Assembly (NCBI RefSeq): GCF_016765655.2
Contig: NZ_CP086106.1
Location: forward strand, 4,019,001-4,083,000
DNA: 64,000 nt
Reading direction: 5' to 3'
Source: Skermanella mucosa
Lineage (GTDB): Bacteria; Pseudomonadota; Alphaproteobacteria; Azospirillales; Azospirillaceae
Numbering within the stretch: the first letter of the stretch is position 1; every line of letters begins with the position of its first letter. Below are positions 36,123 to 43,902 of this stretch, piece by piece. The position numbers and the translations under genes are program-made. The notes below the pieces were generated by a model. That model did not search any database. It was not told the origin of the DNA and saw only the letters and a list, made by a program, of their open reading frames with translations.

Positions 36123-36989
36123 CTATTGCCGGACGGCCGGGGTTTCGACCGACAGGCCCGTGCCGCGCCAGGCGGTATAGACCTCGAGCGCCATCAGCTC
36201 GTCGGAGAAGGCCTCCGGCTGCTCCGCCCGGGTGTCCCTGATGCAGCCGCGGAAACGGTTGTGCAGCGAGACCATGCCCGCGGTGTTGAACCGGTAGGTC
36301 GGAAAACCGTTGGTCTGCCCCTGGCTCAGATGGTCGGCGCGGATGTACTTGCCGGAATTCTGCTCGTGGCAGGAGGCGCAGGAGAAATTCAGCTGGCCGG
36401 TCCGCTGATAGTACCGGTCCCTGCCCTTCTCCCACCAGGACATCATCCCGCCCTGCGCCAAGTCGATCTCGACCGGCTGTCCCAGCGACTGGTGCCTGAT
36501 GAAGGTCGTCAGGTCCCTTTGCCGCTGGTCGTCATAGGGATAAGGCTCGGCCTGCATGTTCCGGGACCGGCAGGCGTTGATCTGGAGTTCCAGGTTGAAA
36601 GGCTTGCCGGCCTCCGCGTTCCATTTGGGATAGTTGGCGCCGACGCCCTTCATGGACTCCGCGGCATCGCCGTGGCAGGAGGAGCAGGACTTGCCCGCGG
36701 CGCCTTCGGCGGTCTCCCAGAGGTCGGCCCCCCGCTCGACGCTGAGCATGCCGGGGTTCTCGAAGCTATCCTCCTGCAAGGCCCGGGTTTCCGCCTCGCG
36801 GTACAGCCAGCCCGACTTGACCTCGGGGAACGGATGCTCGGGCGGCTGCGACGGCGCCTTGGCGACGGTGGCGACCGTCACGCCGTCGATCTCGAGCTCG
36901 TCCTCGACCGGATCGGCGACGACGTGGGATACGGTCGAAGCAACCAGCAGCGACGCGGCCCCCGCCAACAGGACAGACAGTTTCTTCAC
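36123..36989 (-). CDS. soxA: SoxA, dihaem cytochrome subunit
   Basis: 288 residues, starting at GTG with GGGAGGAG upstream. A signal peptide precedes two haem sites CSSCH and CASCH. The axial Cys residues are in NACRSRN and RGCIRDT, the latter the likely active-site persulfide Cys. With SoxX it couples thiosulfate oxidatively to the SoxY carrier cysteine. Confidence 0.95.
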   Translation of the reverse strand: MKKLSVLLAGAASLLVASTVSHVVADPVEDELEIDGVTVATVAKAPSQPPEHPFPEVKSGWLYREAETRALQEDSFENPGMLSVERGADLWETAEGAAGKSCSSCHGDAAESMKGVGANYPKWNAEAGKPFNLELQINACRSRNMQAEPYPYDDQRQRDLTTFIRHQSLGQPVEIDLAQGGMMSWWEKGRDRYYQRTGQLNFSCASCHEQNSGKYIRADHLSQGQTNGFPTYRFNTAGMVSLHNRFRGCIRDTRAEQPEAFSDELMALEVYTAWRGTGLSVETPAVRQ

Positions 36990-37027
36990 GCGCTCCTCCC
37001 AATCCGGCGGACCGGTTGTTCTTTTCC

Positions 37028-37354
37028 TTATTGGACCTTGATCTGCTGCTCGTCGGTGTAGACGGAGCCGTCGTCGTCCACCCAGGTGAACTTGAAGGTG
37101 CCGCTCTCCGGAACCTTCGCGGTGAACTCCAGGTACGGGTTGGCCGAGACCGCCGGGTCGAGGTCGCAGCCGAACACAGTCCGGCCGTTGAACTCGCAGG
37201 TGAACTTGTTGATGATCTGGCGCGGGATCGTCTTGCCGCTGCTGTCCTTGCGCTGGCCGGATTCCATCTCGTGGCTGATCAGGGTCTTGATCGTCACGAC
37301 TTCGCCTTTGGAGGCGGTCTTCGGCAGCTTAACGCGGGGTTTGGGCGTCGCCAT
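37028..37354 (-). CDS. soxZ: SoxZ, sulfur carrier scaffold
   Basis: 108 residues, the usual SoxZ length. Immunoglobulin-like beta fold with KGEVVTIKTLISHEMESGQR and CEFNGRTVFGCDLDPAVSANP. It has no signal peptide; it is carried to the periplasm bound to Tat-exported SoxY. It lies 21 nt downstream of soxY. Confidence 0.95.
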   Translation of the reverse strand: MATPKPRVKLPKTASKGEVVTIKTLISHEMESGQRKDSSGKTIPRQIINKFTCEFNGRTVFGCDLDPAVSANPYLEFTAKVPESGTFKFTWVDDDGSVYTDEQQIKVQ

Positions 37355-37375
37355 GGGTTGCTCCTCTTCGTTCGG

Positions 37376-37831
37376 TCAGCCGCCGCAGCCGCCGATGGTC
37401 ACCTTGACTTCCTTGCGGTCGGAATAGACGGTCCCGTCCTTCATCCTGGCGACCGCGACGACGTTCTGCGTCTGCGCCAGCCGGATCCGCGTGGTCGCCG
37501 TGGCATCGCCGCTCATCGGCGTGAAGTGGAAGGTGGCGACGCCGGGGTTGGGGTTGCCTTCCGCCAGGATGATCACGGATTCGACATGGTCGTCGTCCGT
37601 CATCGGGCTTTCGACCTGGACCGTGATCGGGACGGTGTTGCCGTTCTCGGCGATCTCGGGCGCGGTCAGCACGATCCGGCCGGCCTGCGGCTCCTTTCCG
37701 CCGGTGAAGGAGGACAGCATCTTCCGCGTCTCGTCGACGCTGGCGAATGCCGGAACCGATCGCAATCCGCCGAGGGCCACGACGGCCGTTCCGGTCGATA
37801 GCGCGAAGAACCTGCGTCGGGTGAGCCTCAT
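37376..37831 (-). CDS. soxY: SoxY, sulfur carrier protein
   Basis: 151 residues. Tat signal LTRRRFFALSTGTAVVALGG and the C-terminal swinging-arm motif GGCGG, whose Cys carries thiosulfate-derived sulfur. GGAGGTGA precedes the ATG at 37831. Confidence 0.96.
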   Translation of the reverse strand: MRLTRRRFFALSTGTAVVALGGLRSVPAFASVDETRKMLSSFTGGKEPQAGRIVLTAPEIAENGNTVPITVQVESPMTDDDHVESVIILAEGNPNPGVATFHFTPMSGDATATTRIRLAQTQNVVAVARMKDGTVYSDRKEVKVTIGGCGG

Positions 37832-37873
37832 GCCGTCACCTCCTTGCTTTCTGAACATGTCAGGGCTTTCTGG

Positions 37874-38368
37874 TCATTTCAGGGTTCCGAGGAAGGCGAC
37901 CACGTCCTCGACCTGCTCTGCGGTCAGGATGGTCTTGCCTTTGAAGGCCTTGGCGACGCCGGCACCGACATCGAGGGTGTAGAACCCCGGCATGACAGTG
38001 TCGGGACCAAACACCTGCTTGGCGTTCACGACGATCGCCCGCAACTGGGCGGCCGACCAGCGGCCGGCGGCGCCGTCCAGCGACGGGCCCACGTCGCCAT
38101 GGAAAAGCTCGTCGGAGAGGGTGGAGACGGCGTGGCAGGCGAGGCAGTTGCCCAGGCCGCGGTTGACGAAGGCCTTCTTCCCGGCCTCGGCGTTCCCGAC
38201 ATGGTCGGATACCCGCTCGGGAACGGCGGCGTCGTCGAACCGCACGGCGCCGGGTCCGATATCGGCAGCCATTGCGGCAGCCATCGCGGCAGCTACGACG
38301 GACGAGGAAATCAGGGACGTCAGGCACAATGCCGCGTGGAACGGTATCCACTTCACGGGCCACCTCAT
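37874..38368 (-). CDS. soxX: SoxX, monohaem cytochrome subunit
   Basis: 164 residues. A signal peptide precedes haem site CLACH (about C75-H79) with the Met ligand in DTVMPGFY. It partners SoxA. The start at 38368 is set by GGGGGAGATGAG; the frame is open further upstream without support. First of the soxXYZABCD run. Confidence 0.94.
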   Translation of the reverse strand: MRWPVKWIPFHAALCLTSLISSSVVAAAMAAAMAADIGPGAVRFDDAAVPERVSDHVGNAEAGKKAFVNRGLGNCLACHAVSTLSDELFHGDVGPSLDGAAGRWSAAQLRAIVVNAKQVFGPDTVMPGFYTLDVGAGVAKAFKGKTILTAEQVEDVVAFLGTLK

Positions 38369-38412
38369 GGGCTCATCTCCCCCAGGACGCCGCCCTGTCC
38401 GGGCGATCTCTC

Positions 38413-38475
38413 TTGATTGTTCGAGCGTACCGCTGTTCGCGAAGCCAATCAATGCAAAAATTTCTATGTTTGAAT
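38413..38475 (-). promoter_or_regulatory. soxX upstream region with inverted repeats
   Basis: Two elements lie here. TTGATTG (38413-38419) and CAATCAA (38446-38452) form a 7-bp inverted repeat. ATTT-N8-GAAT at 38460-38475 is one base from the SqrR-like ATTC-N8-GAAT. The soxX start is 92 nt below the second element. The segment is unusually AT-rich for this genome, so it is the likely soxXYZABCD promoter. Confidence 0.45.
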
Positions 38476-38507
38476 ATGTCCTTCGTGAGCCCCGCCCGGC
38501 CCGGCGG

Positions 38508-39104
38508 TCACTCGCCGGGCGCCAATCCCTGGGCCTGCAGTTCCGCGAGCTTCCGGGCATGGTATTTCTGGAAATGCTCGTCGGTCGCGTAGCCTTTCTC
38601 GCGCACCCACTGGAACATGTGCAGGAAGGTCTGCTTGCCGAAGGCGCCCGGCATCGTCGCGACCGCCGCCTGCGCCACCGTTGCCTCGGAGGAGGCGTCT
38701 TCCGGGACCGTTTCGGGCAGGAAGATCAGCGTCGGCGTGAACACCACGTTCCAGCGCCGGGCGGCCGTCTTCTCGGTCAGGGCCTCGCCGTCGAGGTCGG
38801 TCACCTCCTCGCTTCCGAAGAGATTGTACTGGACCACCTTGAAGTTCGACCGGATGAAGTCCCGGACCTGCGGATCGCTGAGGATCTGCTCGTGCATCTT
38901 GGCGCAGTAGATGCAACCGCGCTGCTCGAACACCAGGACCAGCCCCTTCCCCTCGGACCGGGCCGCCTCCATGTCCTCCCGGACGTCACGGAAGGTCAGG
39001 GAGAACCAGTCCTGCTTGTGCAGTCCGTCGTCCCCGATTTCCGCCGCACTCGCGAGATTGACGCCCGCGAGCAGGACGGCCGCAGCCAGCAATGCCTTCA
39101 CCAT
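38508..39104 (-). CDS. soxW: SoxW, periplasmic thioredoxin
   Basis: 198 residues. Signal peptide (...NLASAAE) and thioredoxin active site CIYC (C64, C67). In sox systems SoxW receives reductant from SoxV and keeps SoxY reduced. It is 26 nt downstream of soxV on the same strand. Confidence 0.9.
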   Translation of the reverse strand: MVKALLAAAVLLAGVNLASAAEIGDDGLHKQDWFSLTFRDVREDMEAARSEGKGLVLVFEQRGCIYCAKMHEQILSDPQVRDFIRSNFKVVQYNLFGSEEVTDLDGEALTEKTAARRWNVVFTPTLIFLPETVPEDASSEATVAQAAVATMPGAFGKQTFLHMFQWVREKGYATDEHFQKYHARKLAELQAQGLAPGE

Positions 39105-39130
39105 GGTCGACTCCGTGGATCAAGGTTTTC

Positions 39131-39865
39131 CTAACCGATCGATGCGAAACCCGGGAACGTCTCCAGCAGCCAATAGGAGATCGCCGCCATCTGCCCGGTG
39201 ATGAACAGGATGCCGGTGAGCACGAGGAACCCGCCCATCGCCATCTCGACCTTGTGCATGTGTCGGCGGAAACGTGCGGCGAAGCTCAGGAAACGCGTGG
39301 CGAAGGCGGCGGCCAGAATGAACGGCAGGCCGATCCCCAGGGAATAGACCGCCAGCAGCCCGGCACCGCGCAGTGCCTCGCCCTGGGAGCCCGCCACGAA
39401 CAGGATCGCCGCCAGGACCGGGCCGACGCAGGGAGTCCAGCCGAACGCGAAGGCCAGGCCCAGGACAAAGGCGCCGCCGAGCCCTGCCGGCTTCCTCTCC
39501 ACCGTGATCCGGGCGTCGCGGTAGAGCAGCGCCAGCCGGAAGACCCCGAGGAAATGGAGTCCCATGAGGATGATGATGACGCCGGCGACGATCGACAGCA
39601 CGTCGTACCATTGCGCGATCATCTTTCCGACCACGCTTGCCGTGGCGCCGAGCGCCATGAAGACCGTGGTGAAGCCGGCGACGAATGCCACCGACGACAG
39701 GACGATCCGCCGCGACTCTCCGGCCCCTCCCCCGCCCGACTGGACCTGATCGAAGCTCAGGCCCGCCAGATAGGCCAGATAAGGCGGGACGATCGGCAGG
39801 ACGCAGGGCGACACGAACGACAGAACGCCGGCCAGCAATGCGGCACCGAAACCGACATCGAGCAT
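39131..39865 (-). CDS. soxV: SoxV, CcdA-type thiol transporter
   Basis: 244 residues with six transmembrane helices. It shows FVSPCVLPIVPPYLAYLAGL near the N-terminus and a second Cys in FAFGWTPCVGPVLAA; these Cys residues move electrons across the membrane. I chose ATG 39865 (GGGGAACG upstream); a GTG at 39898 is also in frame. Divergent from soxS. Confidence 0.93.
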   Translation of the reverse strand: MLDVGFGAALLAGVLSFVSPCVLPIVPPYLAYLAGLSFDQVQSGGGGAGESRRIVLSSVAFVAGFTTVFMALGATASVVGKMIAQWYDVLSIVAGVIIILMGLHFLGVFRLALLYRDARITVERKPAGLGGAFVLGLAFAFGWTPCVGPVLAAILFVAGSQGEALRGAGLLAVYSLGIGLPFILAAAFATRFLSFAARFRRHMHKVEMAMGGFLVLTGILFITGQMAAISYWLLETFPGFASIG

Positions 39866-39950
39866 TTGAACGTTCCCCAGGGCGGTCTTATTATCCACTC
39901 CGGAGCGTGACCGCGCTTCACGCCTTCAGGAAACCGGGCTAAGCTGAAGT

Positions 39951-40355
39951 ATGCGGAAATCTAGATATATTGCAAATCGAATTTATGGGCTGGCGCTGTT
40001 GGCGGCGGCATCGGCCGGGGCCGCCGAGCTGCGGGCGGCCGAACTGGTCATGATGGAGCAGCCGGGCTGCGTCTGGTGCAAACGCTTCAACGAGGAGGTG
40101 GCACCGCAGTACGGCAAGACGCGGGAAGGACAGCTGGCCCCCCTGCGCCGCGTGGACATCACGGAGCCCTGGCCGGAGGATCTGGCCGCGGTCGCACCGG
40201 AGCGGCTGACGCCGACCTTCGTGCTCGTCCACGAAGGTCGGGAACTCGACCGGCTGCGCGGCTACCCGGGCGACGATTTCTTCTGGGGGCTTCTCGGCCG
40301 GATGCTGGAAAAAGTACCGGGGCACGGCGATACCTCATCGACCCCCGAACGATAG
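39951..40355 (+). CDS. soxS: SoxS, thioredoxin-like protein
   Basis: 134 residues with a signal peptide and thioredoxin active site CVWC (C40, C43), then LTPTFVLVHEG with the cis-Pro. In Paracoccus SoxS reactivates SoxYZ. The first codons are AT-rich, so the soxV/soxS divergent promoter may extend into the reading frame. Confidence 0.88.
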   Translation: MRKSRYIANRIYGLALLAAASAGAAELRAAELVMMEQPGCVWCKRFNEEVAPQYGKTREGQLAPLRRVDITEPWPEDLAAVAPERLTPTFVLVHEGRELDRLRGYPGDDFFWGLLGRMLEKVPGHGDTSSTPER

Positions 40356-40372
40356 ACGGAGTGGCTTCGCGA

Positions 40373-40747
40373 ATGGAACGACCTGCTGCACCCGCTTTTC
40401 CGCGGATCGACAAGGCCACCTCCAGGAAGGACGTCGAGGTCTATTTGGAACAGGCGAGGAAAGCGAGCGAGCTTCTGAAGGCGCTGGCGCATGAAACCCG
40501 CCTGCTGATCCTCTGCCTGCTGGTCGAGGGCGAACGGTCCGTTTCCGACCTTGAGGAGATCCTGTCGATGCCGCAGGCCGCGGTATCGCAGCAGCTTGCC
40601 CGCCTCCGCTACGACCGTCTGGTCAATACCCGGCGCGACGGCCGGATGATCTATTACAGCCTTGCCAACGAGGAGGTGACCGCCGTCATCGGCATGCTGC
40701 ACGAGCTGTTCTGCGCGCCTGCGCGCGACGGTCGGGACCGCCCCTGA
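40373..40747 (+). CDS. soxR: SoxR/SqrR/BigR-type ArsR repressor, persulfide sensor
   Basis: 124 residues with an ArsR winged helix (LLKALAHETRLLILCLL; PQAAVSQQLARLRYDRLV). It has exactly two cysteines, C48 in LLILCLL and C114 in ELFCAPA, at the positions that form the polysulfide-bridged pair in SqrR and BigR. It is predicted to release sox operators when persulfides are present. It lies 17 nt after soxS. Confidence 0.93.
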   Translation: MERPAAPAFPRIDKATSRKDVEVYLEQARKASELLKALAHETRLLILCLLVEGERSVSDLEEILSMPQAAVSQQLARLRYDRLVNTRRDGRMIYYSLANEEVTAVIGMLHELFCAPARDGRDRP

Positions 40748-40821
40748 GGAGCGGTCGCCATACGCGGGCTTGAACACGGCCGAAGTCGCCCTTAACGTTC
40801 ATCCAACCATACGAAAGAGAA

Positions 40822-40835
40822 GCCCTTCGAAGGGC
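40822..40835. repeat. 14-bp perfect palindrome before soxT
   Basis: GCCCTTCGAAGGGC, about 18 nt before the soxT ATG and upstream of its ribosome site. It could be an operator or a small hairpin in the leader. Confidence 0.3.
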
Positions 40836-40852
40836 GCGGGGGAGGACGCAGC

Positions 40853-41950
40853 ATGCTCGTCGAGAACGGCCTGCTTCTGCCGCTTGGCGGTTTCCTGGTC
40901 GGCTGCCTGATGGGCTTCATCGCCCGGCGGCATCATTTCTGCACGATGTCGGCGCTCGAGCGCCACTGGTACGCCGGTGACAGCAACGGCCTGCGCGCCT
41001 GGGCGCTGGCCATCGTGGTCGCCATCGCGCTGACCCAGGGACTTGCCGCGACCGGCCTCTTCGATCCGCGGGAGAGCTTCTACCTGTCGCCGTCCTTCGG
41101 GTGGACCGGCGCGATCGCGGGGGGACTGGCCTTCGGCTTCGGCATGGCCCTGGTCGGCACCTGCGGCTTCGGCGCGCTGGTGCGGGTGGGCGGCGGATCG
41201 CTGCGCAGCGTGGTGGTGATGCTGGTGCTCGGCCTGTCGGCGCTGGCGGCGCAGCGCGGGCTGATCGGCCATGGCCGCATCGCGGTGGTCGATGAACTCG
41301 CTTTCGATATCAATCGGATCGGCGCTTCCGACCAATCCCTGGGCTCGATCCTGTCGGCCCTGGCGGGAGCGGACCTCCGGCTGGCCACGGCCGTTGCGGT
41401 GGCCGGGCTCCTGGCGTTCTGGGTGTTCCGAAGCGCCGAATTCCGGAGGGACCGGGGCAAGATCATCGCCGGCACCGCCATCGGCTTCGCGGTCGCGGCC
41501 GGCTGGGCGATCACCTCCTATACCGCCGGCAATTCCTTCGTGCCGGTGCAGATAGAATCCGCCTCCTTCGTCGTCCCGCCGGGCGACCTGATCCTGCATC
41601 TCATCACCTTCACGGGCACGATCCCCGATTACGGCGTCGGGCTCGTCGCCGGCGTGATCACCGGCGCCGCCGCCGCCGCGTGGCGCCGTCACGAAGTCCG
41701 GTGGGAAGCCTGCGACGACGCCCGCGAGCTTTCCCGGCACATGGCCGGTGCGTTCCTGATGGGAACCGGCGGCGTGTTCGCGCTGGGATGCACCATCGGC
41801 CAGGGCGTCTCTGCCGCCTCCCTGCTCAGCGTCTCCGCCCCGGTGGTCCTTGTCTCCATCGCCGTCGGCGCGCGCCTCGGCCTGGCGCTCCTCCTGGAGG
41901 GGTCCGTCCGTCACGCCTTCTGGCCGCTCCACCGGGCGCGGCTCGGCTGA
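40853..41950 (+). CDS. soxT: SoxT-like YeeE/YedE-family transporter
   Basis: 365 residues with about nine to ten transmembrane helices. Family Cys-containing motifs are MGFIARRHHFCTMSALERHW, ALVGTCGFGALVRVGGGSL and ALGCTIGQGVSA. Homologues move thiosulfate or sulfite across the inner membrane. It follows soxR with the GGGGGAGGA site. Confidence 0.88.
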   Translation: MLVENGLLLPLGGFLVGCLMGFIARRHHFCTMSALERHWYAGDSNGLRAWALAIVVAIALTQGLAATGLFDPRESFYLSPSFGWTGAIAGGLAFGFGMALVGTCGFGALVRVGGGSLRSVVVMLVLGLSALAAQRGLIGHGRIAVVDELAFDINRIGASDQSLGSILSALAGADLRLATAVAVAGLLAFWVFRSAEFRRDRGKIIAGTAIGFAVAAGWAITSYTAGNSFVPVQIESASFVVPPGDLILHLITFTGTIPDYGVGLVAGVITGAAAAAWRRHEVRWEACDDARELSRHMAGAFLMGTGGVFALGCTIGQGVSAASLLSVSAPVVLVSIAVGARLGLALLLEGSVRHAFWPLHRARLG

Positions 41951-41970
41951 GGCCCCCGGCGGACGCGGGA

Positions 41971-42915
41971 TCAGCCCTCGCGGACGAAGCGGTAGCCGCC
42001 GCCCTGCCGCTCCGCCCGGCCGATGCCTCCGCCGGGCAGGTGGAAGCCGATCAGCCGCGCCCGGTCGCCGGCAAGGCGGTCGAGCAGGCGGCGGCGGGTG
42101 GCGGCTCCCCGGGCGGGATCATGGTCGGCTCCCCAGTGCCAGTCCGGCCGGGCGAAGGAGATCGGGTCGTTCGAAACCGCATCGCCCACGACCATGAGCG
42201 GATTATCGAGGCCATGGACGACGAAAGCCATGTGCCCGGGCGTGTGCCCGGCCGTGTCGAAGGCTTCGACCTGCGGCAGGACCTCCTCGCCCGCCTTGAA
42301 CAACGCCACCCGCGGCTCGATCGCGTCGAGCCGGCCGCGGGCGCCGACCACGAACGCCTTGCGCTCGTCCGGCATGGAGGCCAGCGTCTCCTCGGCCCGC
42401 CAGAAATCCCATTCGGCCTGGGAAATGCGGAAGGTCGCGTTGGGGAAGACGACCTCGTCGAAGTCGTCGGTGACGCCCCAGATATGGTCGGGGTGAGCGT
42501 GGGTGAACACCACGTCGGTGATGTCGGCCGGATCGACGCCGGCCTTGGCGAGATTGTCCGGCAGCTTGCCGGCGGTCGGCATGAAGTTCGGCCCGGCCCC
42601 CGCGTCGAACAGCACCAGCCGGTCCGGCAGACGCAGGAGCGTGACGTTGCACTCCGGCCTCAGTCCATCCTGCGGCAGGTCGAACTCCCGGCGGAAGTCC
42701 GCCAGTTCCGCCTGGGGAATGTCCGGCAGCACGAAGTTCAGCGGCAGCTGGAGATGGCCGTCGCTGACCGTCCGGACCGTGCCTTCGCCGCCGGCCAGCG
42801 CAAGACGCGGCCCCAGGGCGACCGCGGCTCCCGCGGCAAGCAGCGTGCGGATCGCCAGGCGATGGAAATCACGCCGCGACGCCCCAGCCCGGCCGCCCGT
42901 TCCTGTCCAGTCCAT
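41971..42915 (-). CDS. soxH: SoxH-like metallo-beta-lactamase-fold protein
   Basis: 314 residues. A Tat-type signal (SRRDFHRLAIRTLLAAGAA) precedes the HxHxDH motif in VVFTHAHPDHIWG and the downstream GHTPGHMAFVVHG. This matches SoxH, the distal member of many sox clusters, whose role is unsettled. GGGAGGGGAC precedes the ATG at 42915. Convergent with soxT. Confidence 0.82.
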   Translation of the reverse strand: MDWTGTGGRAGASRRDFHRLAIRTLLAAGAAVALGPRLALAGGEGTVRTVSDGHLQLPLNFVLPDIPQAELADFRREFDLPQDGLRPECNVTLLRLPDRLVLFDAGAGPNFMPTAGKLPDNLAKAGVDPADITDVVFTHAHPDHIWGVTDDFDEVVFPNATFRISQAEWDFWRAEETLASMPDERKAFVVGARGRLDAIEPRVALFKAGEEVLPQVEAFDTAGHTPGHMAFVVHGLDNPLMVVGDAVSNDPISFARPDWHWGADHDPARGAATRRRLLDRLAGDRARLIGFHLPGGGIGRAERQGGGYRFVREG

Positions 42916-42928
42916 GTCCCCTCCCAAC

Positions 42929-42948
42929 ACATGCAATTTTTTGCATGT
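42929..42948. promoter_or_regulatory. Perfect 8-bp inverted repeat upstream of soxH
   Basis: ACATGCAA-TTTT-TTGCATGT, directly upstream of the soxH ribosome site and 13 nt before its start. The placement suggests a repressor site. It differs from the 4-8-4 repeats at the other sulfur promoters. Confidence 0.45.
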
Positions 42949-43043
42949 TTGCACGGGTCCGCCGGGCCGTCAATGCCGCCGCGGTGGCGTGGCGGCCTGG
43001 GGCATAGTATCGTGCCCGGGACACGGCGGCCGGAACAAGCACC

Positions 43044-43511
43044 ATGGTCGGAAAGCATCTGCTGATCGTCGCCAATACGCCGTCCGAGAACACGCGCGTC
43101 CTTCGTGATGCCGTGGTCCGCGGCGCGCGGTCCCCCGACATCGAGGATGTCGAGGTGCGGATCCTGGAGCCTCTGCGGGCCGGGCCGGAGGATGTCCTGG
43201 CGGCGCAAGGCATCATTCTCGGGACGACCGAGAATCTCGGCTACATGAGCGGTGCGCTCAAGGATTTCTTCGACCGCATCTACTATCCCTGCCTCGAACG
43301 AACCCAGGGGCTTCCCTACGCCCTTTACGTTCGCGCAGGTCATGACGGGACCGGAACCCGTCGAGCCGTCACCAGCATCGTCACCGGGCTCCGATGGAGC
43401 GCGGTCCAGGACCCGCTGGTGCTTCGGGGAAGCTTCCGCATCGAGTTCGTCGGACAATGCGAGGAGCTCGGCACGCTGATGGCGGCGGGATTGGAGGCCG
43501 GTATCTTCTAG
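43044..43511 (+). CDS. Flavodoxin-like NAD(P)H-dependent oxidoreductase
   Basis: 155 residues with a flavodoxin-type fold. An early phosphate-binding stretch (LLIVANTPSENTRVLRDAV) precedes GIILGTTENLGYMSGALKDFFDR, the pattern of FMN-binding WrbA-like proteins. Cytoplasmic and monocistronic, with the next gene about 390 nt away behind a repeat element. Confidence 0.8.
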   Translation: MVGKHLLIVANTPSENTRVLRDAVVRGARSPDIEDVEVRILEPLRAGPEDVLAAQGIILGTTENLGYMSGALKDFFDRIYYPCLERTQGLPYALYVRAGHDGTGTRRAVTSIVTGLRWSAVQDPLVLRGSFRIEFVGQCEELGTLMAAGLEAGIF

Positions 43512-43710
43512 AGCGGTATCCCACCAGGTTGAGCCGCTCCGGTCCATGCAGCCTGCCGTTCCACTCGCCGCGATGAGTTGGGCCACGGCCCAACCTACGG
43601 TTCGATGCAGGGCGGAGGTGATGCGGGCCGTCGTTCGTAGGTCGGGCCGTGGCCCAACGCATCGGTCCGGCTGTCCCGGGCGGATCGACCTGATCGGGTA
43701 CCGCTCCAGG
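43511..43710. repeat. Composite nested inverted-repeat (REP/BIME-like) element
   Basis: The inner arms, 43571-43599 and 43636-43664, are inverted copies matching at 27 of 29 positions. Each contains its own GTTGGGCC/GGCCCAAC-type palindrome. The outer arms, about 43512-43540 and 43680-43710, are diverged inverted copies of GAGCGGTA-CC...AGGT-GA-CCG. The left outer arm folds on itself (GAGCGG...CCGCTC). No ORF of its own; it is the pattern of dispersed palindromic repeats, abutting the flavodoxin stop. Confidence 0.75.
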
Positions 43711-43902
43711 TCCCGGGTTGCATCTCCCGGCTTTCAGGGCCGGGGCCGGCCGAGAAAACGTCGGAACCAATCCATGTTCCGGAGTGTCATTACCTCGGGC
43801 CGGTTCTACTCAGCAGGATTTCTCCAATGCCGCATCCCGTCGCCGAAGCAGCCCGCCGTTCGAACCGTCGGCGAACCCGCGGCACCCGTCGGAGCCGCTG
43901 AG
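43711..43902. other. Leader region before the antiporter gene
   Basis: No gene supported. An open frame in the antiporter's register runs upstream to 43546 through the repeat element, but it reads as low-information sequence and lacks a better start than ATG 43903. Confidence 0.5.

Noticed and set aside
34179-37061. A 960-codon plus-strand open frame across soxBA
   Set aside because: Antisense to the well-supported soxC, soxB and soxA genes.
43546-43902. Upstream in-frame extension of the antiporter
   Set aside because: It runs through the repeat element and gives sequence with no membrane pattern; ATG 43903 has a ribosome site.
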